In this document: positions 1 to 9,320 of the stretch, piece by piece
How positions within the stretch are numbered: the stretch's first letter is position 1
How the letters are laid out: each line of letters starts with the position of its first letter
Assembly (NCBI RefSeq): GCF_011045095.1
Contig: NZ_JAALDL010000023.1
Coordinates: 1-60,219, forward strand
Reading direction: 5' to 3'
DNA length: 60,219 nucleotides
From: Grimontia sedimenti
GTDB taxonomy: Bacteria; Pseudomonadota; Gammaproteobacteria; Enterobacterales; Vibrionaceae
Translations under genes and position numbers: made by a program
Notes under the pieces: generated by a model
Database searches by the model: none
Seen by the model: only the letters and a program-made list of their open reading frames with translations
What the model was told of the DNA's origin: nothing

Positions 1-21
1 ATCCAGCTGAGCTACGGTCGC
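1..21 (-). tRNA. tRNA-Arg(ACG), 5' end only
   Basis: Only the first 21 nt of a tRNA lie inside the window: the 5' acceptor strand GCGACCG and the start of the D arm, identical to the complete tRNA-Arg copy at 564-640. The rest, including the anticodon, is off the left edge. The identity is inferred from the complete copies next to it. Confidence 0.85.
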
Positions 22-66
22 GCAGGCATTGATTGCATAAAGGTATCAATCAAGGTGAAAGTGATA

Positions 67-143
67 TGGCGCGCTCGGGAGGATTCGAACCTCCGACCGC
101 CTGGTTCGTAGCCAGGTACTCTATCCAGCTGAGCTACGAGCGC
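67..143 (-). tRNA. tRNA-Arg(ACG)
   Basis: Complete 77-nt tRNA including the encoded CCA. The anticodon stem CCTGG/CCAGG closes the loop CTACGAA, so the anticodon is ACG; this is normally edited to ICG and decodes CGU, CGC and CGA. The T loop reads TTCGAAT. The acceptor stem is GCGCTCG/CGAGCGC, a variant shared with the copy at 439-515 but not with its immediate neighbours. Confidence 0.97.
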
Positions 144-242
144 GCAGTAAACACTTCATGCATCATCCGGATGCCAGCGCTTCGTCGGAAACGGAGCTTC
201 GTCCTTGGAAAGGCAATTGCCTTAGGGGAGTGCAAATTAGGA

Positions 243-319
243 TGGCGCGTCCGGGAGGATTCGAACCTCCGACCGCCTGGTTCGTAGCCAGGTACTCTAT
301 CCAGCTGAGCTACGGACGC
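243..319 (-). tRNA. tRNA-Arg(ACG)
   Basis: Complete 77-nt tRNA with encoded CCA and anticodon ACG in the loop CTACGAA. The body matches the other Arg copies, but the acceptor stem is GCGTCCG/CGGACGC, the only copy of this variant in the window. Both strands of the stem changed together, so pairing is kept. Confidence 0.97.
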
Positions 320-335
320 GCAACTAATTTACAAA

Positions 336-428
336 TGGCGGTGAAGGAGGGATTCGAACCCTCGATACGGCTACAAACCGTATACTCCCTTAGCAGGGGA
401 GCGCCTTCAGCCTCTCGGCCACCTCACC
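336..428 (-). tRNA. tRNA-Ser(GCU)
   Basis: Complete 93-nt class II tRNA with encoded CCA and a long variable arm. The anticodon loop CTGCTAA gives anticodon GCU, which decodes AGU and AGC. The acceptor stem is GGTGAGG/CTTCACC with one G-U pair. It is interleaved with the Arg copies in one transcription unit. Confidence 0.97.
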
Positions 429-438
429 GCACAAATCA

Positions 439-515
439 TGGCGCGCTCGGGAGGATTCGAACCTCCGACCGCCTGGTTCGTAGCCAGGTACTCTATCCAG
501 CTGAGCTACGAGCGC
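439..515 (-). tRNA. tRNA-Arg(ACG)
   Basis: Complete 77-nt tRNA with encoded CCA, anticodon ACG and acceptor stem GCGCTCG/CGAGCGC. The mature sequence is the same as that of the copy at 67-143. Confidence 0.97.
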
Positions 516-563
516 ACAACAATTCGGGCTTGTTTTCTGGTATCGACCAAAAAACAAAAATAA

Positions 564-640
564 TGGCGCGACCGGGAGGATTCGAACCTCCGACCGCCTG
601 GTTCGTAGCCAGGTACTCTATCCAGCTGAGCTACGGTCGC
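564..640 (-). tRNA. tRNA-Arg(ACG)
   Basis: Complete 77-nt tRNA with encoded CCA and anticodon ACG. The acceptor stem GCGACCG/CGGTCGC is the variant also seen in the partial copy at 1-21. Confidence 0.97.
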
Positions 641-652
641 GCAGTGCAAGAA

Positions 653-745
653 TGGCGGTGAAGGAGGGATTCGAACCCTCGATACGGCTACAAACCGTAT
701 ACTCCCTTAGCAGGGGAGCGCCTTCAGCCTCTCGGCCACCTCACC
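653..745 (-). tRNA. tRNA-Ser(GCU), first gene of the array
   Basis: Complete 93-nt tRNA-Ser with anticodon GCU and encoded CCA; the mature sequence looks the same as the copy at 336-428. It is the promoter-proximal member of the array: a strong promoter lies just upstream at 761-788 and only about 9 nt would separate the transcript start from the tRNA. Confidence 0.97.
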
Positions 746-760
746 GTCTTGCGGAGGCAC

Positions 761-788
761 ATATTACTTTGAGCCAAGAATATGTCAA
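761..788 (-). promoter_or_regulatory. sigma-70 promoter of the tRNA array
   Basis: On the minus strand TTGACA (783-788) is followed by a 16-bp spacer and TAATAT (761-766), then a G/C-rich discriminator GTGCCTCC before the tRNA-Ser gene. A perfect -35 box with a GC-rich discriminator is typical of stringently controlled stable-RNA promoters. That it is under stringent control is an inference. Confidence 0.8.
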
Positions 789-973
789 ACACTTTATCGG
801 GAAAAATCCGCAATCTCGTTGTGTTTGCACACTTCTCCGCCATTTGCCGCTTTAGCGAGGCAAAATCGCCACCAATTGTGTTTTAAATGAACAACCTGAC
901 CACCTTAAAAAACCACAGTCTGGCAGTCATTCTGGGGCACTGAATCGTCAGTTTAAATGCGTTTAGGTAAAGA

Positions 974-999
974 AAAGGCCGAGTCTATGTTCGGCCTTT
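974..999 (-). terminator. Rho-independent terminator of csrA
   Basis: Perfect 9-bp stem AAAGGCCGA / TCGGCCTTT with an 8-nt loop, 24 nt after the csrA stop codon and followed on the minus strand by a T-rich stretch. It separates csrA from the tRNA array. Confidence 0.8.
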
Positions 1000-1022
1000 C
1001 TGAAAACTTAAATACGCAGTGC

Positions 1023-1220
1023 TTAGAAGTTACCGCCAGTTGGCGCTGGGTTGCCCTTTTCTGCCTGTATACGCATGTAGATCTCTTCACGGTGAACAGA
1101 AACTTCTTTAGGCGCGTTTACACCAATGCGTACCTGGTTACCTTTTACGCCCAGTACGGTAACAGTCACTTCATCACCAATCATCAGCGTTTCACCTACG
1201 CGACGAGTCAAAATCAGCAT
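1023..1220 (-). CDS. csrA: carbon storage regulator CsrA
   Basis: CsrA/RsmA is a small homodimeric RNA-binding protein that binds GGA motifs, usually in mRNA leaders, and controls translation and stability of carbon-storage, motility and virulence mRNAs. The product is 65 aa, the usual length is 60-70. It opens with [10 protein letters not shown] and carries the two RNA-contact residues known for the family, Leu4 and Arg44 (in [10 protein letters not shown]). The start is supported by AAGGAG seven bases before the ATG. BarA, which signals into the Csr pathway in relatives, is encoded at 33209-35953. No lysC lies between alaS and csrA, unlike V. cholerae. Confidence 0.97.
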   Translation of the reverse strand: MLILTRRVGETLMIGDEVTVTVLGVKGNQVRIGVNAPKEVSVHREEIYMRIQAEKGNPAPTGGNF

Positions 1221-1588
1221 TCTTCTACTCCTTGAGTATTTACAACTTTCTTATTCGTTGAGTCTGTTTGGTCTTCTAACTGCACGAGGTAAACTCACAC
1301 GGCAGCGTAAGCTCCGAGATGGACTTTCAACTACTTTCCTTCCTTGCGAGCATCCGTTGCGGGCCAATACAGATAACCTGTGCCCGTCTGGCCTTTCAAT
1401 ATGGCTTATTTCTTTAGCTAACTCCAGTTAACCAATGAGATTTCGCATACCGAATCCAGACATTGTGACCCCTGTGCCCAGAAGATCACGTTGTCAGATA
1501 CTGCGAGGCGGGAAAAGTTCATCCTACCGGGCAAAAATCAGGTGCATGCAGCGAATAAAACATAGCCACACACACATTAAGGCGATGC
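1221..1588 (-). other. long csrA leader / alaS-csrA intergenic region
   Basis: No convincing protein gene lies between the alaS terminator and csrA. On the minus strand this stretch would be a leader of about 360 nt from the promoter at 1589-1616. It holds a hairpin at 1360-1386 (CGGGC and ACAG paired with CTGT and GCCCG) and several GGA triplets, including a double one in AAGGAAGGAAAG and one in the csrA Shine-Dalgarno sequence. GGA motifs are the CsrA target, so autoregulation is plausible. Additional promoters closer to csrA, as known in E. coli, may be present but I cannot single them out. Confidence 0.45.
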
Positions 1589-1616
1589 ACTATACAGAGT
1601 TAAAAAAAAAGTGCAA
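1589..1616 (-). promoter_or_regulatory. probable sigma-70 promoter upstream of csrA
   Basis: On the minus strand TTGCAC (1611-1616), a 16-bp spacer with a run of nine T, and TATAGT (1589-1594). It lies just after the alaS terminator and points to csrA, about 370 bp upstream of its start codon. Confidence 0.6.
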
Positions 1617-1639
1617 AGAATAAACTTATCTTAGTCATG

Positions 1640-1670
1640 GAAAGAAAAAAGGCTTCCATCGGAAGCCTTT
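1640..1670 (-). terminator. Rho-independent terminator of alaS
   Basis: Perfect 10-bp stem AAAGGCTTCC / GGAAGCCTTT (1648-1670) with a 3-nt loop, followed on the minus strand by TTTTTCTTT. It lies 32 nt after the reading frame that ends at 1703, which supports that frame as the true 3' end of alaS. Confidence 0.85.
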
Positions 1671-1702
1671 CTTTACATCAACTTAACGGCGTTGAATTGC
1701 GC

Positions 1703-4284
1703 TTAAAGGCGCTCTGTCAGCCAAGGAGCAACGGTTTCCAGAGCCGCTGGCAGCGCCGCAGTATCAGAACCACCTGCCTGTGCCATATCAGGACGACCAC
1801 CGCCTTTACCGCCGACTTGCTGTGCAACCATGTTGACCAACTCACCCGCTTTCACTTTGCCAGTCAGGTCTTTGGTCACACCCGCAATCAGGCCAACTTT
1901 GTCGTCAGACACATTGCCCAGGAACACCACACCGCTGCCCATTTGGTTTTCAAATCATCAACCATGGTACGCAATGCTTTGTTATCTGCACCGTCCAGCT
2001 TGCTGATCAGTACTTTGATACCGTTAATATCCTGTACTTTGTTGATCAGGCTTGCGCTTTCCTGAGCCGCCAGTTTTTCTTTCAGCTGCTGGATTTCTTT
2101 TTCCAAAGATTTCGCACGGCTCTGAGATTCAGACACCTTCTTCGCAAACTCTTGCTGCTGGCTATAGAACGCATCTTCTGCACCTTGACCCGTTACCGCT
2201 TCAATACGACGTACGCCTGCTGCGATACCGCCTTCAGAAACGATCTTGAGCATACCGATATCACCAGTACGATTGGCGTGAGTACCACCACACAGTTCGA
2301 TAGAGAAATCGCCCATGGTCAGTACGCGAACATTGTCGTCGTACTTCTCGCCGAACAGTGCCATTGCACCTTTCGCTTTTGCCGCTTCAATGTCCATGAT
2401 TTCAGTAGACACGTCGTGGTTACGGCGAATTTGTTCGTTCACCAGTTTCTCAACGGCGCGCAGTTCCTCAGGCTTCACTGCTTCAAGGTGAGAGAAGTCA
2501 AAACGCAGACCTTCAGCACGGACCAAAGAACCTTTCTGTTGAACATGCTCGCCCAATACAATGCGCAGCGCTTCGTGCAGCAAGTGAGTTGCTGAGTGGT
2601 TCAGTGCAATCGCCTGACGACGCTCTGCATTCACTTTGGCTTCCACATTGTCGCCAACGCTCAGCATGCCATCAACCAACTTACCGCGAAGACCAATAGC
2701 CGCGCCGTATTTTTGGGTATCGATAACTTCGAACTTGCCCGAATCTGTCATCAGGAAGCCCGTATCACCGCACTGGCCGCCTGATTCTGCGTAAAACGGC
2801 GTTTGGTCCATGATGATCACAGCTTCATCTGCTGTTGCCAGCGTCTCAGACGCCATACCATCAACAAAGATATCAGTGATCAAGCCTTTGCCTTCGGTCG
2901 CACCGTAACCGGTGAACTCAGAATTACCTTCAACTTTGATCACAGAGTTGTAGTCAGTACCAAATTGGCCTGCTTCACGCGCGCGTTGACGCTGCTCTTC
3001 CATCGCTGACTCAAAGCCTTCTTCATCAATAGTGAAGCCACGCTCACGTGCCACGTCATTAGTCAGATCAGCTGGAAAGCCGTAGGTATCGTAAAGTTTG
3101 AAGACAGTTTCACCGTCCAGCACTTTGCCATCCAGCGCTTCCAAAGCATCGTTCAGAATTGCCATGCCGCGATCCAGTGTGCGACCGAAGTTTTCTTCTT
3201 CAATCTTCAGCACTTTCTCGACCATTGCTTGCTGGTTCTTCAGCTCTTCACCTGCGGTACCCATGATCTCAGCCAGAGGGCCTACGAGCTTGTAGAAGTA
3301 AGAGCCTGTTGCGCCCAGCTTGTTACCGTGACGAACTGCACGACGAATAATACGACGCAGAACGTAGCCACGACCTTCGTTTGAAGGCATGACGCCATCA
3401 ACAATCAGGAATGCACAAGAACGGATGTGGTCAGCCACAACACGCAGAGACTGGTTAGACAGGTCTTCGTAGCCAATCACTTCCGCTGCTGATTTAATCA
3501 GGGTTTGGAAGATGTCGATTTCATAGTTTGAGTGAACGCCCTGCATAATCGCAGCGATACGCTCGATACCCATACCTGTATCAACAGAAGGCTTAGGCAG
3601 TGGTTCCATCGTGCCATCGGCATGACGGTTGTACTGCATGAATACGTTATTCCAAATTTCAATGAAGCGGTCGCCATCTTCTTCTGGAGAACCTGGAGGA
3701 CCACCCCAAATGTGCTCACCGTGATCGTAGAAAATTTCAGTACATGGACCACAAGGGCCAGTGTCACCCATCTGCCAGAAGTTATCTGACTCGTATGGCT
3801 TGCCACCTTTCTTGTCACCAATGCGAACGATACGGTCAGCTGGAATACCAATTTTCTCGTTCCACAGCGCGAATGCTTCGTCGTCTGTTTCGTAAACCGT
3901 CACCATCAGGCGGTCTTTTGGCAGTTGCAGTACTTCAGTCAAGAATTCCCACGCAAAGGCGATAGCGTCTTCTTTGAAGTAATCACCGAAGCTGAAGTTA
4001 CCCAGCATTTCGAAGAAAGTGTGGTGACGGGCAGTGAAGCCTACGTTTTCCAGGTCGTTATGCTTACCACCGGCACGCACACAGCGCTGTGCTGTTGTCG
4101 CTCGGGTATAGGCGCGTTTTTCTAGGCCTAGGAAGCAATCTTTAAACTGGTTCATACCTGCGTTTGTGAACAACAGCGTTGGGTCGTTGGCAGGCACGAG
4201 CGATGAGCTAGGCACGATAGTGTGCCCTTTGCTTTCAAAGAATTCGAGAAACGCGCGGCGGATCTCGTCGGTGCTCATGTACAT
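1703..4284 (-). CDS. alaS: alanyl-tRNA synthetase, frameshifted near 1947-1950 as given
   Basis: Charges tRNA-Ala with alanine and edits mischarged Ser/Gly. Seen: the class II catalytic N-terminus ([16 protein letters not shown]..., with [15 protein letters not shown]), the editing-domain zinc ligands in HSATHLLH and [13 protein letters not shown], then the C-Ala region rich in [18 protein letters not shown]. The frame from 4284 breaks after DDLK and would stop at 1888; the correct C-terminus continues in another frame from about 1942 to 1703. One extra A in the run at 1947-1950 (TTTT on the plus strand) would restore the family sequence DDLKNQ and give 860 aa, the normal length. Because alaS is essential, a homopolymer sequencing error is the simplest explanation. 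A palindrome precedes the gene at 4315-4344. Confidence 0.93.
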
Positions 4285-4314
4285 TGGCTAATCCTGAAAA
4301 TTGGAGTTGTAGTA

Positions 4315-4344
4315 ATCACTGCGTCGCTTAACAGGCGACGTGAT
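4315..4344 (-). promoter_or_regulatory. palindrome upstream of alaS
   Basis: Interrupted inverted repeat: ATCAC and GTCGC pair with GCGAC and GTGAT, ending 31 nt before the alaS start codon. E. coli AlaRS is known to repress its own gene by binding a palindrome near its promoter, so this is a candidate autoregulatory site or leader hairpin. The functional link is inference. Confidence 0.4.
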
Positions 4345-4439
4345 CAGAGTCAATTGGCGGTCATTGTAAACAACCTGACCAATTGCGAAAAGAGGCATAA
4401 ACAAGATAGATCGCAGACTATGCCTGCAATCGCTGGGTT

Positions 4440-4871
4440 TTAGTCGTCTTTCGAGAGGGCGTAGCTTATTTGGTCGAAGCTGAAACCGCGACTTTGCAGG
4501 TAACGGGTCCACTTTGCACGTTGCTTGAAATCTACCGTCGGTAAGGTGCCGTCGTAATTACCGAAACGGCGTTTAGCCAGATCTTTTGCCAATTCGAACC
4601 AATCATGTTGTTGGTTTTCCTGCGCAATTTCCAACAATGATGTGCTGATGCCCTTGCGTTTAGCGTCAAAGCATATGCGTTGCCAACCATGACCTTTCGA
4701 GGCCCCGTGGCGAAGCAGCATTTCGGCAAAACGTTTATCATCCAGCCAATTATGGAATAGACAGTGTTCTATTGCGGCATCGATTTCTTCAGGAGGGCAC
4801 TGTCGCTGCGCCAATTTCTGACGCAGCTCCAGTTCAGAATGGTCGCGGCGGGACAACATGCCCACCGCCAA
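4440..4871 (-). CDS. recX: regulatory protein RecX
   Basis: RecX binds RecA filaments and inhibits their extension. The 143-aa product shows the family pattern of three-helix repeats: SRRDHSELELRQKL near the N-terminus, then DDKRFAEMLLRHGASKGHGWQRI in the middle. It follows recA by 17 nt, the classic recA-recX operon, so it should be co-induced by the SOS response. The start is uncertain: the frame opens with TTG at 4871 (MAVGMLSRR), an ATG lies at 4859 behind a GGTGGG sequence, and homology-like residues (LTAKE) extend further upstream without a clear start codon. Confidence 0.93.
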   Translation of the reverse strand: MAVGMLSRRDHSELELRQKLAQRQCPPEEIDAAIEHCLFHNWLDDKRFAEMLLRHGASKGHGWQRICFDAKRKGISTSLLEIAQENQQHDWFELAKDLAKRRFGNYDGTLPTVDFKQRAKWTRYLQSRGFSFDQISYALSKDD

Positions 4872-4888
4872 TTCTTTTGCAGTTAGAC

Positions 4889-5932
4889 TCAGAACGCTTC
4901 CTCTTCAGGCAGTTCAGCGTCGTTGTTCTCTGCTTGCGGCTGACCGGTTTGTAGTAGCATGTCACGCAGAGTCTTATCCAATTCTTTCGCGATTTCTGGA
5001 TTCTCTTTCAGGAATCGACATGCGTTTGCTTTACCCTGGCCAATTTTATCGCCGTTGTAGCTGTACCATGCACCAGCTTTCTCAACCAGCTTGTGTTTCA
5101 CACCCAGGTCAATCAGCTCACCGTAAAGGTTGATACCTTCACCATACATGATTTGGAATTCAGCTTGTTTAAACGGTGCTGCAATCTTGTTTTTCACGAC
5201 TTTCACGCGGGTATCGTTACCCACGACTTCATCGCCTTCTTTGATAGAGCCGATACGACGGATATCAAGACGAACAGAAGCATAGAATTTCAGTGCATTA
5301 CCACCAGTAGTGGTTTCTGGGTTACCGAACATCACACCAATCTTCATACGGATTTGGTTGATGAAAATCATCAGGGTGTTGCTGTTTTTGATGTTCGCCG
5401 TCAGTTTACGCATCGCCTGAGAAAGCATACGTGCCTGCAGACCCATGTGAGAGTCACCCATCTCACCTTCAATTTCCGCTTTCGGCGTCAGTGCCGCCAC
5501 GGAGTCAATGATGATAACGTCAACTGCACCTGAACGCGTCAGTGCGTCAGCAATTTCCAGCGCCTGCTCACCAGTGTCTGGCTGGGACACCAGCAGGTTG
5601 TCGATGTCGACGTGCAGTTTGCGTGCATATACAGGGTCCAGTGCGTGCTCCGCATCGATAAACGCACAGGTTTTGCCTTGCTTTTGTGCTTCTGCAATAA
5701 CTTGCAGTGTCAGAGTGGTTTTACCTGAAGACTCAGGACCATAGATTTCAACAATACGGCCGTATGGCAGACCGCCTGCGCCCAGCGCGATATCCAGAGA
5801 AAGAGAGCCAGTAGAAACGGTCTCAATGTCCATCGTGCGGTCATCACCCAGACGCATGATAGAACCTTTACCGAATTGTTTTTCGATCTGTCCCAGGGCT
5901 GCGGCTAACGCCTTCTGTTTGTTGTCGTCCAT
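4889..5932 (-). CDS. recA: recombinase RecA
   Basis: DNA strand-exchange ATPase for homologous recombination and co-protease for LexA cleavage. The product is 347 aa, close to the E. coli 353. Seen: N-terminal [20 protein letters not shown], Walker A GPESSGKT near residue 66, LIIDSVAAL-type Walker B region ([19 protein letters not shown]), and the acidic C-terminus [12 protein letters not shown]. The frame is open seven codons further upstream, but homology sets the start at 5932. It has its own SOS promoter (5986-6013) and reads into recX. Confidence 0.98.
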   Translation of the reverse strand: MDDNKQKALAAALGQIEKQFGKGSIMRLGDDRTMDIETVSTGSLSLDIALGAGGLPYGRIVEIYGPESSGKTTLTLQVIAEAQKQGKTCAFIDAEHALDPVYARKLHVDIDNLLVSQPDTGEQALEIADALTRSGAVDVIIIDSVAALTPKAEIEGEMGDSHMGLQARMLSQAMRKLTANIKNSNTLMIFINQIRMKIGVMFGNPETTTGGNALKFYASVRLDIRRIGSIKEGDEVVGNDTRVKVVKNKIAAPFKQAEFQIMYGEGINLYGELIDLGVKHKLVEKAGAWYSYNGDKIGQGKANACRFLKENPEIAKELDKTLRDMLLQTGQPQAENNDAELPEEEAF

Positions 5933-5985
5933 TTGATTCTCCAACGGAAGCAATAATCGCTCAGATAACTGTTTAATTGATGCTA

Positions 5986-6013
5986 AGTATACTGTCCATT
6001 TATACAGTGTCTA
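5986..6013 (-). promoter_or_regulatory. recA promoter
   Basis: On the minus strand TAGACA (6008-6013), a 16-bp spacer and TATACT (5986-5991). The spacer is occupied by the LexA box, the same architecture as the E. coli recA promoter, so LexA would block RNA polymerase directly. Confidence 0.85.
5990..6009. promoter_or_regulatory. LexA (SOS) box of recA
   Basis: TACTGTCCATTTATACAGTG: the invariant CTGT and ACAG are separated by exactly eight bases (5992-6007), matching the gammaproteobacterial LexA consensus. It sits between the -35 and -10 boxes of recA. Confidence 0.93.
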
Positions 6014-6045
6014 GCCCTGTATAAAATTTTTCTTCGCTTTTCGTG

Positions 6046-6543
6046 TTACTGCTCCGGTTTTTCGCTTTCTAAATAAGAGAGTAAGCGACACAGACTATGT
6101 GCAATGGTATTGCGGCGAATTTCATGCCTGTCACCATCGAACAAACAGGTTTCTGTGACAATGCCTTTGCGGGTTGCCCAACCGAAGCACACCATGCCTA
6201 CCGGCTTTTCTTCACTGCCACCGGTGGGACCTGCAATACCGCTGACGGCCAGGGCGAAATCAGCATTGGCTTCTTTCAATGCACCTGCGGCCATTTCCGC
6301 AACCACCTCTTCACTGACGGCGCCATGATCCACCAACGTGTCTGTTGCCACACCGACCAATTCACGCTTTGCGTCATTGCTGTAGGTCACAAAGGCTCGC
6401 TCAAACCACGCAGAGCTCCCTGCCACCTCGGTCAGTACATAGGAGATACCGCCACCTGTGCAGGATTCTGCCGTGGTCACCGTTTGGTTCGACGCTTTCA
6501 GTCTTTCGCCTATTTGTGTTGCCAGCTTAACGAGTTGCTCCAT
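6046..6543 (-). CDS. pncC: nicotinamide-nucleotide amidohydrolase PncC (CinA C-terminal domain)
   Basis: Deamidates NMN to nicotinic acid mononucleotide in the pyridine nucleotide cycle. The 165-aa protein is a stand-alone CinA-C domain, as in E. coli: TTAESCTGGG at residues 23-32, SGIAGPTGGSEEKPVG near 108, and the C-terminal R-x-x-I-x-x-x-A-L motif region. It precedes recA on the same strand, as in most relatives, and is divergent from mutS across about 116 bp. Confidence 0.95.
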   Translation of the reverse strand: MEQLVKLATQIGERLKASNQTVTTAESCTGGGISYVLTEVAGSSAWFERAFVTYSNDAKRELVGVATDTLVDHGAVSEEVVAEMAAGALKEANADFALAVSGIAGPTGGSEEKPVGMVCFGWATRKGIVTETCLFDGDRHEIRRNTIAHSLCRLLSYLESEKPEQ

Positions 6544-6659
6544 GATGTCCTCTTACGGCCTTGTTTTTACTTCATCGCGAGATCGATACTTTACCCATTC
6601 ATCGCGATTCACGTATCCTTGTTGCCTTCTCTTATCTTTGTAATTTTGCAGGCCAGATA

Positions 6660-9233
6660 GTGACAGTACAAGCGACAGCAAATCACACGCCGATGATGCA
6701 GCAATTCCTGAAAATCAAAGCGCAGCATCCCGAAGAACTTCTTTTCTACCGAATGGGTGATTTCTACGAGCTGTTTTATGACGATGCTAAACGCGCATCC
6801 CAGTTGCTTGATATCTCTCTGACCAAACGCGGTGCCTCAGCCGGTGAACCGATTCCGATGGCAGGCGTTCCGTACCATTCTGTAGAAGGATACCTCGCCC
6901 GTCTGGTTCAGCTCGGAGAATCGGTTGCGATTTGTGAACAAATCGGCGATCCAGCCACCAGCAAAGGGCCTGTTGAGCGTCAAGTCGTCCGTATTGTGAC
7001 GCCGGGTACCGTTTCCGATGAGGCGCTGTTAAGTGAACGCGTCGATAACCTGATTGCGGCGATTTTCACTCACGGTGAACGTTTTGGTTACGCCACGCTG
7101 GATATCACTTCTGGCCGTTTCCTCCTGAGTGAACCCGCAACAGAAGAAGAAATGCAGGCAGAATTGCAGCGCACTCGCCCGGCCGAACTTTTGTATCCGG
7201 AAGATTTTGCATTTCCATCGTTGACCGACATGTGCAAAGGCAGCCGCCGACGCCCTATCTGGGAATTTGATTTAGAGACAGCAAAACAACAGCTAAACCA
7301 GCAATTCGGCACCAAGGACCTGGTCGGTTTTGGTGTTGAAGAGTGCTCGCTTGGTCTTGCGGCTGCAGGCTGTCTGATGCAGTACGTCAAAGACACGCAG
7401 CGCACCGCCCTTCCCCACATTCGCGCCTTGGTGAAAGAAAACAAAGATCAGTCCGTGATTCTGGATGCCGCCACACGACGCAATCTGGAACTCACCCAAA
7501 ATCTGTCGGGTGGACTGGAAAATACTGTCGCGTCTGTCCTCGATAGAACCACTACGCCGATGGGCAGTCGTCTTCTGAAACGCTGGCTCCACCAACCAAT
7601 GCGTGATTTTAAGATTGTGAACCGTCGTCTGGATGCCATCACGGCTCTCAAAGACACAGGGCTCTACGTCGATCTGGCAAACTCACTTCGCCCTGTTGGC
7701 GATATGGAACGTATTCTGGGGCGACTGGCGATTCGATCTGCACGCCCTCGCGATATGGCAAGACTCCGCGGCGCATTGCAGCAATTGCCGGAAATCGAAA
7801 GCTTACTGGATGAGGTCCAGGATCAAGCGATTGCCCCGCTGAAAAAAGCCAGCGCCCCGATGCCGGAACTTGCTGAGCTACTCGAACGCGCCGTTGTGGA
7901 AGCGCCACCAGTGGTTATCCGCGATGGTGGTGTCATTGCCCCGGGCTACAATGCCGAGCTTGATGAATGGCGCGATCTGGCTGATGGCGCCACACGCTAT
8001 CTTGAGGAGCTGGAAGCACGTGAGCGAGACCGTCACGACATTGATACGTTGAAAGTCGGATTCAATCAGGTTCATGGTTTCTACATTCAGGTCAGCCGTG
8101 GTCAAAGTCATCTGGTGCCGCCTTACTACGTGCGCCGTCAAACACTGAAAAATGCTGAACGTTACATTATCCCGGAGCTCAAAGAGCACGAAGACAAGGT
8201 ACTCAATTCCAAGTCAAAAGCACTGGCACTTGAGAAGAAGCTCTGGGAAGAGCTGTTCGACCAACTGCTACCACATCTTGAGAAGCTGCAACGCGCCGCT
8301 GAAGCGCTTTCCACCCTCGATGTACTGGCTAATCTGTCTGAACGTGCTGAGTCACTGAATTACTGCCGCCCGACGCTGACTGAACAACGTGGCATTGATA
8401 TCGCTGGCGGTCGACATCCAGTAGTTGAGCAAGTGATGGACGCACCGTTTATCGCAAACCCAACCTCACTCAATCCAGACCGCCGTATGTTGATCATCAC
8501 GGGTCCTAATATGGGTGGTAAATCGACCTACATGCGTCAAACTGCGCTGATCACCCTGATGGCACATATCGGCTCTTATGTACCGGCAGAATCCGTCACC
8601 CTGGGTCCTGTCGACCGTATCTTTACGCGTATCGGTGCATCCGATGATCTGGCTTCTGGCCGCTCAACCTTTATGGTCGAAATGACAGAGACAGCAAACA
8701 TTCTTCATAACGCTACAGAAAACAGTCTGGTACTGATGGATGAAATTGGCCGCGGTACCAGTACCTATGACGGTCTTTCACTGGCATGGGCAAGTGCAGA
8801 GTGGCTGGCAGAAAAGCTTAAGGCGATGACGCTGTTTGCGACCCATTACTTTGAGCTGACGGAATTGTCCGGGCAGGTGCCGGGGTTAGTGAACGTGCAT
8901 TTGGACGCTGTAGAGCATGGAGATGAAATCGCCTTTATGCACGCGGTTCAGGAAGGCGCGGCGAGTAAGTCATACGGTCTCGCGGTTGCAGGGTTAGCAG
9001 GTGTACCCAAAACCGTGATTCAACGAGCGAAAACCAAGCTTCGCCAGTTGGAAGCCAGCGGACACGAAGTAGTGACAGGTGAGCAAGCCACACCAACCAG
9101 CAGTGCCGCCGCCCAGCTTTCACTGCTGCCAGAGCTTAGTGAAGTAGAAAAAGCGCTGGCTGATGTCGAGCCGGATAACCTGACGCCAAGACAAGCACTT
9201 GATGCCTTGTACCGTCTGAAAGCGCTGCTTTGA
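6660..9233 (+). CDS. mutS: DNA mismatch repair protein MutS
   Basis: Recognises base mismatches and small loops and recruits MutL. Seen: the mismatch-reading F-x-E motif in MGDFYELF (Phe35 and Glu37), the lever and clamp domains, Walker [10 protein letters not shown] near residue 620, Walker [16 protein letters not shown], and a beta-clamp type motif QLSLLPEL near the C-terminus. The frame is open from 6561, but the residues before HTPMMQQF do not resemble the family, so I place the start at GTG 6660, 8 nt after an AGG, giving 857 aa against 853 in E. coli. An alternative start remains possible. Ends at a terminator shared with rpoS. Confidence 0.97.
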   Translation: MTVQATANHTPMMQQFLKIKAQHPEELLFYRMGDFYELFYDDAKRASQLLDISLTKRGASAGEPIPMAGVPYHSVEGYLARLVQLGESVAICEQIGDPATSKGPVERQVVRIVTPGTVSDEALLSERVDNLIAAIFTHGERFGYATLDITSGRFLLSEPATEEEMQAELQRTRPAELLYPEDFAFPSLTDMCKGSRRRPIWEFDLETAKQQLNQQFGTKDLVGFGVEECSLGLAAAGCLMQYVKDTQRTALPHIRALVKENKDQSVILDAATRRNLELTQNLSGGLENTVASVLDRTTTPMGSRLLKRWLHQPMRDFKIVNRRLDAITALKDTGLYVDLANSLRPVGDMERILGRLAIRSARPRDMARLRGALQQLPEIESLLDEVQDQAIAPLKKASAPMPELAELLERAVVEAPPVVIRDGGVIAPGYNAELDEWRDLADGATRYLEELEARERDRHDIDTLKVGFNQVHGFYIQVSRGQSHLVPPYYVRRQTLKNAERYIIPELKEHEDKVLNSKSKALALEKKLWEELFDQLLPHLEKLQRAAEALSTLDVLANLSERAESLNYCRPTLTEQRGIDIAGGRHPVVEQVMDAPFIANPTSLNPDRRMLIITGPNMGGKSTYMRQTALITLMAHIGSYVPAESVTLGPVDRIFTRIGASDDLASGRSTFMVEMTETANILHNATENSLVLMDEIGRGTSTYDGLSLAWASAEWLAEKLKAMTLFATHYFELTELSGQVPGLVNVHLDAVEHGDEIAFMHAVQEGAASKSYGLAVAGLAGVPKTVIQRAKTKLRQLEASGHEVVTGEQATPTSSAAAQLSLLPELSEVEKALADVEPDNLTPRQALDALYRLKALL

Positions 9234-9262
9234 CTTATCGACGCGCCAGATGATAAAAACAG

Positions 9263-9287
9263 AAAAGCCCCAAAAGGGGCTTTTTTA
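9263..9287. terminator. bidirectional terminator between mutS and rpoS
   Basis: Stem AAAAGCCCC / GGGGCTTTT with a short AA loop and a run of six T on the plus strand; A-rich on the other flank. It can serve both convergent genes. Confidence 0.85.
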
Positions 9288-9320
9288 TTGAGCACACAAA
9301 GTGTTGATAAAAAGGTGCTA

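Noticed and set aside
33-855. Plus-strand open frames across the tRNA array with repeated residues such as GGFEPPTAWF
   Set aside because: They are antisense translations of the repeated tRNA-Arg and tRNA-Ser genes, not proteins.
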